A DNA stretch of 5,506 bases from Candidatus Colicola coprequi (GTDB taxonomy: Bacteria; Bacteroidota; Bacteroidia; Bacteroidales; Paludibacteraceae): the NCBI GenBank assembly GCA_018065765.1, contig JAGHSR010000153.1, positions 1-5,506 of the forward strand, read 5' to 3'. This document shows positions 1-5,506 of this stretch, piece after piece. Below the pieces are notes generated by a model. It worked only from the letters and a program-made list of their open reading frames with translations, was not told the origin of the DNA and did not search any database. The position numbers were made by a program, and so were the translations under genes. The first letter of the stretch is position 1, and every line of letters begins with the position of its first letter.

Positions 1-507
1 GGAGAAGAGGTGAAACGTACTGCAGTCGTCGAGAGTGTTCCCGAAGGGGCTATCACGGTTGCCAAAGCGATGGAAATAGGTAAAGCCCTTACGGCAGAAG
101 TGGGCACAACCGCCACAACGGATGATGATTACATCGTTCTTGGTTATGTGGCAAAAGTCAGTTACGCTATGCAAAACGATACTGCTACGTGGTCCATGGC
201 TGACGAGCAAGGTGCTACCTTTGGCGATTTGCAGGCTTATAAATGCAAAATCGCAGCTGATATTTATGCCGGTGATCAGGTGTTCGTAATAGGGAAAATT
301 GCTAAATACCAAAAGGATGCCTCTACTGCTAATATTGAGATAGCAAAAGGCGAAGGACACTTTGCTGCTCTGACCACTGACCTCAAGGAAGTCATTGCTA
401 CGATTGCTCCATCTTCCAACCAAACCGTTAAGGTGATTGTTAACGGACAACTTTATATCATACGCGATGGTAAGACATACACCACGCAGGGTATCTTGGT
501 TGAATAA
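1..507 (+). CDS. Secreted OB-fold protein with sorting-tail-like C-terminus, 3' partial end
   Basis: The reading frame is open to the left edge, so this is most likely the C-terminal part of a longer protein. A GTG at 10 could start a 165-residue product, but no signal peptide follows it and the preceding codons are coding-like, so I prefer a truncated gene. Numbering from that GTG, residues 14-28 (AITVAKAMEIGKALT) and 41-113 (YIVLGYV, then TWSMADEQG, then GDQVFVIGKIAKYQ) fit the OB-fold domain that recurs in extracellular and lipoprotein sequences of Prevotella and Bacteroides relatives. Residues 136-165 (key parts VKVIVNGQLYIIRDGKTYT and QGILVE) resemble the short C-terminal tails of type IX-secreted Bacteroidota proteins, which suggests export to the cell surface. 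Ligand and function are unknown. The stop codon abuts the topB start with no spacer, so the two are probably co-transcribed and translationally coupled. The family call is from memory of the pattern, not from a search. Confidence 0.72.
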   Translation, partial: GEEVKRTAVVESVPEGAITVAKAMEIGKALTAEVGTTATTDDDYIVLGYVAKVSYAMQNDTATWSMADEQGATFGDLQAYKCKIAADIYAGDQVFVIGKIAKYQKDASTANIEIAKGEGHFAALTTDLKEVIATIAPSSNQTVKVIVNGQLYIIRDGKTYTTQGILVE

Positions 508-2475
508 ATGATTCTTTGTGTTGCTGAGAAACCCTCTGAGGGGAAATACACAGCCTCTGTGCTGGGTGCTTCTACCCAGCACGATGGCTATATGGAGGGC
601 AATGGCTACTTTGTCAGTTGGACATTTGGCCATTTGTGTGGTTTGCTTGATCCACAGGAGTATAACGATCAATGGAGGGGGTGGAATATGTCCGCTTTGC
701 CCATGATTCCTGCACGCTTTGGTATCAAAGTGATGGATGACAAGGGGATTCTCAAACAGTTTAATATACTCAAATCGCTCATCGCTCAAGCCTCTGAGGT
801 TATTAACTGCGGTGATGCAGGACAAGAGGGTGAACTGATACAACGTTGGGTGTACCAGAAAGCAGGTTGTCGTGTTCCCGTTAAACGCCTTTGGGTAAGT
901 TCACTCACCGAAGATGCCATCCGCGAAGGATTTCAGCATCTGAAAGACCAAAGCGAATACCAACGTCTCTATGAGGCGGGACTAATGCGTGCTATAGGAG
1001 ATTGGTTGCTTGGTATGAATGCTACGCGAGCTTACACCCTTCGCTATGCCAAAGGTACAGGACGGGATAGACAGGTGCTGTCTATAGGTCGTGTGCAAAC
1101 GCCTACGTTGGCGTTGGTAGTCAAACGGCAAGAAGAAATCGAGCACTTTGTGCCCAAAAACTATTGGGAACTCAAAACCAAATATCGTGATACGATTTTT
1201 TCTGCTCAATTACCACACGAGGAGGACGAATATGCAATTACGTCCCTTGAACAAGGACAAGAATTGCTGGCATCTATTCAAGATAAACCATTGGTTATTT
1301 CATCCGTCGAGAAGAAAAAAGGCACCGAGTTTGCTCCCAAACTATTTGACCTCACGTCCTTGCAAGTGGAGTGTAATAAGAAATTCTCTTTCTCTGCGGA
1401 TGAAACATTGAAACTGATACAATCCTTATACGAAAAGCGCGTGACCACTTATCCGCGTGTAGATACCACCTATCTTCCCGACGATATCTATCCCAAAGTG
1501 CCTGCCACACTACGGGGAATCAAAGACTACTATCCCCAAACGGCACCATTGCTCGATTTGGTAGCAGATGGCAAGAAGGGAGCTAATTCGCTCCGTAAGT
1601 CCAAGAAAGTTTTTGACAATTCCAAAGTCACAGACCACCATGCCATCATCCCGACCGGCATGCGTCCCGATAACCTAACCGCCAACGAGAAGAAAGTGTA
1701 TGAAATGGTAGCTCTTCGTTTCATAGCCGCTTTCTATCCGGATTGTGAGGTGAGCAATACAACGGTGATGGCTAAAGTCGGTGATGTGGATTTTAAGGTT
1801 ACAGGACGTGAGATTATCGTGATGGGATGGCGTGATGTGTTTGTGGACAAGACCGGCAAACAGGATGAACCATCCGTGGATACCGCAGGCGATACTTCCG
1901 CAGGCGCGGATGACGATGCACAAAAGTCACTCCCGAAATTCGTTAAAGGAGAAAGCGGTGAACATATCCCGCAACTCATCGAAAAAACGACCACGCCTCC
2001 TAAGTATTACACCGAAGCAACACTGCTTCGTGCGATGGAAACAGCCGGCAAAACGGTGGAAAATGAAGAACTGCGGGAGGCTATGAAACTCAATGGCATC
2101 GGTCGCCCATCTACCCGGGCAGCCATCATTGAGAAACTCTATCAACGTAATTATATGGTCAAACAGGGTAAGTCGATTCGGGCTACGAATGTGGGAATAG
2201 AACTGATTCATACCATTATCTCTCCACTTCTCAAATCCGCCGAACTGACCGGATTATGGGAGAAAAAACTGCGCGAGATTGAGAGCGGGGACTATACGGC
2301 TCAGCAGTTCCTGGACGAACTCAAAAACATGACACAGAATGTAGTGCTGGATGTAAAAACCAGCAAAGCGGGTATGCTTTGTCCTGTTTGCCGGCGTGGA
2401 ACAATCATTCGAGGACGTACTCGTTATGGTTGCTCACGCTGGAGAGAAGGATGTACCTATGCGGAAGAATTTTAA
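508..2475 (+). CDS. topB: DNA topoisomerase III (type IA)
   Basis: This cytoplasmic enzyme cuts one DNA strand through a 5'-phosphotyrosine, passes the other strand and reseals, mainly resolving replication and recombination intermediates. The 655-residue product is complete. The Toprim domain opens with VAEKPS (E7, K8) and has GDAGQEGE at 102-109 (D103, E107, E109). SIGRVQTPT lies at 192-200. The catalytic tyrosine is Y315 in TTYPRVDTTY. GIGRPSTRAAIIE (531-543) is a conserved type IA motif. The C-terminus holds a zinc finger with C625, C628, C642 and C649. An acidic, low-complexity linker sits around 448-473. The sequence follows the chromosomal Bacteroides TopB pattern closely, including a glycine where many homologues have the second aspartate of DxD. 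The ATG directly follows the TAA of the upstream gene and gives the expected N-terminus with E7 close to the start, so the start is secure. No Shine-Dalgarno is needed or seen. Nothing suggests truncation. Confidence 0.96.
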   Translation: MILCVAEKPSEGKYTASVLGASTQHDGYMEGNGYFVSWTFGHLCGLLDPQEYNDQWRGWNMSALPMIPARFGIKVMDDKGILKQFNILKSLIAQASEVINCGDAGQEGELIQRWVYQKAGCRVPVKRLWVSSLTEDAIREGFQHLKDQSEYQRLYEAGLMRAIGDWLLGMNATRAYTLRYAKGTGRDRQVLSIGRVQTPTLALVVKRQEEIEHFVPKNYWELKTKYRDTIFSAQLPHEEDEYAITSLEQGQELLASIQDKPLVISSVEKKKGTEFAPKLFDLTSLQVECNKKFSFSADETLKLIQSLYEKRVTTYPRVDTTYLPDDIYPKVPATLRGIKDYYPQTAPLLDLVADGKKGANSLRKSKKVFDNSKVTDHHAIIPTGMRPDNLTANEKKVYEMVALRFIAAFYPDCEVSNTTVMAKVGDVDFKVTGREIIVMGWRDVFVDKTGKQDEPSVDTAGDTSAGADDDAQKSLPKFVKGESGEHIPQLIEKTTTPPKYYTEATLLRAMETAGKTVENEELREAMKLNGIGRPSTRAAIIEKLYQRNYMVKQGKSIRATNVGIELIHTIISPLLKSAELTGLWEKKLREIESGDYTAQQFLDELKNMTQNVVLDVKTSKAGMLCPVCRRGTIIRGRTRYGCSRWREGCTYAEEF

Positions 2476-2549
2476 TCGACAGACTGCTTTATTCAACCCA
2501 TTTGCAGTCACTGGTAATAAACAATCATTTTATTTGTAAATTTTAAATT
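2476..2549 (+). promoter_or_regulatory. AT-rich leader before the porin-apbE operon, weak promoter candidate
   Basis: This 74-base gap separates topB from the porin gene. It becomes very AT-rich over its last 30 bases and has no Shine-Dalgarno, as is usual in Bacteroidota. TTTG at 2501-2504 and TTTATTTG at 2529-2536 resemble the primary sigma factor elements (TTTG, then TAnnTTTG). However, the spacer is 24 bases rather than about 19-21, and the downstream element misses the A. A promoter here is plausible because the gene content changes, but the exact boxes are weak. A 6-bp inverted repeat (GACTGC 2482-2487, GCAGTC 2504-2509) has no T-run and is not a convincing terminator for topB, so read-through from topB is possible. 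Confidence 0.3.
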
Positions 2550-3386
2550 ATGAAACGAAATTTATTACTTGTTGCGATTCTTGCTATCGCACTAACGGCG
2601 CAAGCCAAAGTGGAATTTGCTTACGAGGCAGGTGCTGAATTAGTCAGCGCATACCTGTGGCGTGGTCAGTACAATGGCGGACTGAGTTTGCAACCCAATG
2701 TAACTATTGGATTTGAGGGTGAACATACAAGTTTGCAGGTAGGAGCTTGGGGATCGATTGGAGCTAGCGATTGGTGTTTTAATTCGGATACTTATTTCAA
2801 TCCTGAAGTAGATATTACGGCATCTTTCTCCTGCTTTGGTGTAACGCTTGACTTTGCACATTTGTATTTTTTTGGTAACTCTCCATTTTTTTGTTGGACA
2901 GAAAAAGAACTGCTGAATGAGAATGCCAGCAGTCAAACGGAGTTGATGTTGGGATATAACTTTGGGGATATGCTGGATTTCCCTCTTTATTTCAAGTGGG
3001 GAACTGTGGTTGCAGGCTCTGATTTTATTTGCGATTACGATGACAATGGTGATGCTATTGTTGGTACAGAGCGCCGTGCGTGGTCTTCTTATATGGAAAT
3101 TGGATACGATGCCGAACTTCCTTTTGATATGACATTGAATGCTCATGTAGCTATGTCACCATGGCGTAACGAAACCTATTACAATGAGAAGTTCGCGGTT
3201 ATTAATATTGGTGCACGTTTGGAAAAAAGTTTTGAGTTCGATCACTGCTCTTTGTCTGTCTTTGCAGAAGGAAGTATCAATCCGGATGGGTTAAATCGCC
3301 ATACAGCCTATATCCCGAGTGCCGGTGAAGAAAAAGTATATAAACAGAAACTCAATGGCGTTTTAGGATTGGGTATTTGGTTCTAA
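2550..3386 (+). CDS. Outer membrane beta-barrel protein, putative TorF/Gcw_chp-like porin (paralogue A)
   Basis: The 278-residue product has a classical signal peptide, K2-R3 followed by a hydrophobic run to about residue 17, with a likely cut after AQA at 19. The rest alternates short amphipathic strands rich in Tyr, Phe and Trp, and it ends in GLGIWF, the aromatic C-terminus typical of BAM-inserted barrels. YLWRGQYNGGLSLQP (35-49), GASDW (71-75), NPEVDIT (84-90) and the block from RAW at 176 to SPW at 205 are its best-conserved parts, shared with the oppositely oriented gene at 4511-5473. The early 'S-Y-x-W-R-G' motif and short barrel length recall TorF-type putative porins (Gcw_chp), but that assignment is from pattern memory. 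Residues 162-168 (DYDDNGD) resemble a calcium-binding loop. The gene is followed after 2 bases by apbE, so both should be made from one transcript. Substrate is unknown. Confidence 0.82.
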   Translation: MKRNLLLVAILAIALTAQAKVEFAYEAGAELVSAYLWRGQYNGGLSLQPNVTIGFEGEHTSLQVGAWGSIGASDWCFNSDTYFNPEVDITASFSCFGVTLDFAHLYFFGNSPFFCWTEKELLNENASSQTELMLGYNFGDMLDFPLYFKWGTVVAGSDFICDYDDNGDAIVGTERRAWSSYMEIGYDAELPFDMTLNAHVAMSPWRNETYYNEKFAVINIGARLEKSFEFDHCSLSVFAEGSINPDGLNRHTAYIPSAGEEKVYKQKLNGVLGLGIWF

Positions 3387-3388
3387 GT

Positions 3389-4396
3389 ATGAAGTCCCGT
3401 CCGGCACTAATATTATCACTCGTTTTGTTGGTTTCTTGCCAGCCTAAAGCGCACTACTTTAGCCATCAAGGGAATGTTTTTGGCACGTATTATAACATTC
3501 GTTACGAGGCTGAACAGGATCAACTGTCTGCCATTGAGGATGTATTCCTTCGACTGGATACATCGCTCAGCATGTTCAATGATTCCAGTCTGATTAGTAG
3601 AATCAATCGTGGTGAAACAACAACTGTTAATGATCTGTTTGAACACGTTTATGAGACAGCTTTGTGGTTAAGCGAAATCTCTAATGGCGCATTTGATATC
3701 ACGGTAGCTCCATTGGTCAACGCATGGGGATTTGGCTTCAAGAACCAAAAGAACGTTACTCCCGAACAAATAGATTCGCTACGCAGTTTTGTGGGATATC
3801 AATCCATCTCATTGCAGAACCATCAACTCATCAAGCAGCATGCGCAAACTATGCTTGATGCCAGTGCCATAGCCAAAGGATATGCTTGCGATTTGGTAGC
3901 AGAAGTTTTGCGAAATGCCGGAGCCGAAAATTTGCTTGTGGATATAGGCGGCGAAGTGGTGGCGCAGGGTGTAAACGAGAAGGGGAATCCATGGCGTGTA
4001 GGAATCACCAAACCTATAGATGACACTACATGCACACAACAGGAGTTACAAGAGATTATTCAAACGACACATATTGCGATGGCTACCAGTGGCAATTATC
4101 GTCGTTTCTATTATGAAGGTGGCGAACGTCGCAGTCACACCATTGACCCGCGTACAGGCTATCCGGTGCAGCACAACCTGCTGTCTGCAACCATCATCGC
4201 GTCAGATTGTATGACTGCTGATGCCATAGCCACTGCTTGTATGGTGCTTGGAGCCGACTCGGCATTGCATCTAATAGATATTATCAATAGTCAGTTATTG
4301 GCAAATAATTCCAATACTACTCCTGTGGCATACTATTTTATCGTAGGAGATTCTGCAGGAATGCGCGTCATTTCTCAAGGCTTGGAATTTCCTTGA
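3389..4396 (+). CDS. apbE: FAD:protein FMN transferase, lipoprotein (ApbE)
   Basis: ApbE uses FAD and Mg2+ to attach FMN covalently to Thr or Ser of extracytoplasmic redox proteins such as Nqr and Rnf subunits or FMN-binding-domain proteins. The ATG at 3389 is preferred over an upstream in-frame TTG at 3377. It gives a compact lipoprotein signal peptide with lipobox LVSC and lipidated C17, and it falls 2 bases after the stop of the porin gene. Family motifs are all present: MFNDSSLISRIN (62-73), FDITVAPLVNAWGFG (102-116), LDASAIAKGYA (156-166), DIGGE (185-189), HTIDPRTGYP (250-259) and MTADAIATA (275-283), the last holding probable Mg-ligands T276 and D278. The 335-residue length is normal. 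The residues after C17 (QPKAH) lack the acidic surface-export signal of Bacteroidota lipoproteins, so it is probably anchored facing the periplasm. No acceptor protein is encoded nearby. Confidence 0.95.
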   Translation: MKSRPALILSLVLLVSCQPKAHYFSHQGNVFGTYYNIRYEAEQDQLSAIEDVFLRLDTSLSMFNDSSLISRINRGETTTVNDLFEHVYETALWLSEISNGAFDITVAPLVNAWGFGFKNQKNVTPEQIDSLRSFVGYQSISLQNHQLIKQHAQTMLDASAIAKGYACDLVAEVLRNAGAENLLVDIGGEVVAQGVNEKGNPWRVGITKPIDDTTCTQQELQEIIQTTHIAMATSGNYRRFYYEGGERRSHTIDPRTGYPVQHNLLSATIIASDCMTADAIATACMVLGADSALHLIDIINSQLLANNSNTTPVAYYFIVGDSAGMRVISQGLEFP

Positions 4397-4412
4397 CGTC
4401 ACCCTGACGTCA
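4394..4412 (+). repeat. Tandem palindromic 8-mer forming a perfect hairpin at the apbE stop codon
   Basis: TGACGTCA occurs at 4394-4401 and again at 4405-4412, separated by CCC. Each copy is its own reverse complement, so the pair can also fold into a perfect 8-bp stem with a 3-base loop. The longer unit TGACGTCACC repeats with an 11-base period, close to one helical turn. The first three bases are the apbE stop codon. It could protect the mRNA 3' end, pause RNA polymerase ahead of the terminator, or bind a dimeric regulator. The structure is seen directly and the role is unknown. Confidence 0.75.
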
Positions 4413-4442
4413 CCGAGAGAAAGCATTTCCGAAAATCTTATA

Positions 4443-4484
4443 AAAAGGAGGGTGTGTCGCAATCAATCGGCACACCCTCCTTTT
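4443..4484. terminator. Bidirectional intrinsic terminator between convergent genes
   Basis: AAAAGGAGGGTGTG (4443-4456) is perfectly complementary to CACACCCTCCTTTT (4471-4484). The stem can extend inward by a U-G pair and two G-C pairs (4457-4459 with 4468-4470), leaving an 8-base loop at 4460-4467. On the plus strand the GC-rich stem ends in TTTT, and on the minus strand the A-run supplies the matching U-tract. It can therefore end both the porin-apbE transcript and the facing porin transcript. Its position, 46 bases past the apbE stop and 26 bases past the stop of the minus-strand gene, fits this exactly. Confidence 0.92.
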
Positions 4485-4510
4485 GTGTTATTACTGTGCA
4501 GGTTCGTAGC

Positions 4511-5473
4511 TTATTTTAGTGCAAACGTGCATCCCACATTCCAGAGACATTGTCTGCCACCATTGACACTACCATTCCCATTGGCATTGTTTGCGATATC
4601 GTATGGATTGAGCATCAGATTGGCAAAACCTACTATGTTTAGATGGTCGCATACATTCCAAGTACGAAGGAGTTTAGCACTTACGTTGCAGACAGCGAAG
4701 TCACCTTGAAATCCGGTGTACATACTCTTCCAAGGTGTCATACCGAGGCGAGCTTCCAGAGTCATGTCATAGGGCAGAGAGAAATCATATCCCAGTTCCA
4801 GATAACTGGAGTATGCGCGTTTGGTAGAGCAGGCGTTTTGTTGCTCAGGTGTCATGCCGCAGTAGTCTCCACAACTGATTTGTTTACCACTGCCGTCAAT
4901 CATATAACCGTCACGACCCCACGTGCGTGTGCACCACAATATACTAAGAGGTAATTTACTGGACACTTTGTACTTGATACGCCATTCTTGTGTGATACCG
5001 CCACCAGGTGCTGTGTTGTCAAAGTTGAAATAGCGGCTTCGGTTGTCAGAGATCGTGCCGTCAAAGTTCTTGTAGTAGTCGAAATAGTACATGTGCATAA
5101 ACATCACGGTCAATCCCCAACGACTGAATCCAATGGTCATGTCCACTTCCGGATTCATCTTGGTTTTGGTGCAACCGTAAGGTTGTTTAAAAGTCCAATC
5201 CCCCGCACCAATATTCCACCACATGTCTATGAACGCACCGCCATACCCAACAGAGAAATCGGGTTGTATCCCCAAACCACCGACGTACAGGCCACGCCAT
5301 ACATAATTGCTGACTACATCCATGCTAACATTCCATGTCAGACCGATGTGTTTAGGCTGCTCATCCAGCCATTTAGACTTTGTTTTTTCAGTATTCTCGG
5401 CTGACAAATTCGCAAACGCCAAGAACAGCACCCCAACTAGTAGGGCGACTTTGCAATGAATAGTGTTTTTCAT
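4511..5473 (-). CDS. Outer membrane beta-barrel protein, putative TorF/Gcw_chp-like porin (paralogue B)
   Basis: The 320-residue product starts with a signal peptide (hydrophobic core about 9-21, likely cut after LSA at 25). About 17 polar, charged residues follow before the barrel, and these are absent from paralogue A. It then matches A throughout: YVWRGLYVGGLGIQP (57-71, 10 of 15 identical), GAGDW (89-93), NPEVDMT (107-113), the block 219-248 from RAY to TPW (19 of 30 identical), and FAVCNVSAKL (259-268). Extra length lies in two loops, about 132-160 and 186-217. Mature B has nine cysteines (101, 181, 201, 205, 215, 262, 275, 309, 315), unusual for a porin-like barrel. It ends in CTFALK rather than on an aromatic residue. 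The ATG at 5473-5471 is preceded by AT-rich sequence, and only 33 bases of upstream DNA are in the window, with no clear promoter. Function and substrate are unknown; a pore or envelope structural role is inferred. Confidence 0.82.
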   Translation of the reverse strand: MKNTIHCKVALLVGVLFLAFANLSAENTEKTKSKWLDEQPKHIGLTWNVSMDVVSNYVWRGLYVGGLGIQPDFSVGYGGAFIDMWWNIGAGDWTFKQPYGCTKTKMNPEVDMTIGFSRWGLTVMFMHMYYFDYYKNFDGTISDNRSRYFNFDNTAPGGGITQEWRIKYKVSSKLPLSILWCTRTWGRDGYMIDGSGKQISCGDYCGMTPEQQNACSTKRAYSSYLELGYDFSLPYDMTLEARLGMTPWKSMYTGFQGDFAVCNVSAKLLRTWNVCDHLNIVGFANLMLNPYDIANNANGNGSVNGGRQCLWNVGCTFALK

Positions 5474-5506
5474 TTATAAAATAAGATTATTTAGATTGCA
5501 TTCTTC

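Noticed and set aside
10..12. GTG with GGAG five bases upstream as a true start of the OB-fold gene
   Set aside because: Bacteroidota rarely rely on Shine-Dalgarno, no signal peptide follows although the protein looks secreted, and the frame remains open to the window edge.
508..2475. TopB as a marker of an integrative conjugative element
   Set aside because: TopB occurs in such elements, but no relaxase, tra, integrase or attachment site is visible, and the sequence matches the chromosomal Bacteroides type as I remember it.
2482..2509. Inverted repeat GACTGC/GCAGTC as a topB terminator
   Set aside because: The stem is only 6 bp with a 16-base loop and no following T-run.
2640..3146. 168-codon minus-strand open frame
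   Set aside because: It is antisense to the barrel gene at 2550-3386, has no recognisable family features, and is explained by codon structure of the opposite strand.
3377..3388. TTG start for apbE overlapping the porin stop
   Set aside because: It would add MVLS ahead of a normal lipoprotein signal peptide. The ATG at 3389 gives a standard K-R-hydrophobic-LVSC layout.
4643..5404. Plus-strand open frames at 4643-4954 and 4988-5404
   Set aside because: They lie antisense inside the minus-strand barrel gene, lack signal peptides or recognisable motifs, and the minus-strand frame is clearly the real gene through its similarity to paralogue A.

Overview
The window looks like chromosomal DNA of a Bacteroidales bacterium (phylum Bacteroidota), probably an uncultured gut or rumen lineage. 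The reasons are a type IA topoisomerase that carries the Bacteroides-type GDAGQEGE Toprim motif, a secreted OB-fold protein with a tail resembling type IX secretion sorting tails, AT-rich leaders without Shine-Dalgarno sequences, and a lipoprotein with a Bacteroidota-style short signal peptide. Genus-level placement is not possible from the sequence alone.

Layout from left to right. Positions 1-507 hold the 3' end of a probably larger secreted OB-fold protein, cut by the window edge. Its TAA is followed with no gap by topB (508-2475), a complete DNA topoisomerase III with a C-terminal four-cysteine zinc finger. After a 74-base gap come two tightly packed genes. The first is a signal-peptide-bearing outer membrane beta-barrel protein (2550-3386, here 'A'). 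The second, after 2 bases, is apbE (3389-4396), a lipoprotein FAD:protein FMN transferase. On the opposite strand, converging on apbE, lies a second beta-barrel protein (4511-5473, 'B') that is a clear paralogue of A along its whole length. The convergent gap of 114 bases contains a perfect 8-bp hairpin that starts on the apbE stop codon and a strong bidirectional terminator. No stretch above 300 bases lacks a gene.

How the genes may work together. A and apbE are almost certainly co-transcribed, and B is the sister of A on the facing operon. ApbE enzymes attach FMN covalently to threonine or serine of extracytoplasmic redox proteins. A and B resemble the TorF/Gcw_chp type of small putative porins. 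A porin-flavinyltransferase-porin arrangement therefore suggests an envelope function linking outer membrane passage of a substrate to flavin-dependent redox chemistry, but that is inference. No protein in the window carries the usual ApbE acceptor motif, so the flavinylated partner must be encoded elsewhere. The OB-fold protein and topB look like a separate unit, and nothing ties them functionally to the porin-apbE group. No mobile element, CRISPR array, tRNA or rRNA was seen.
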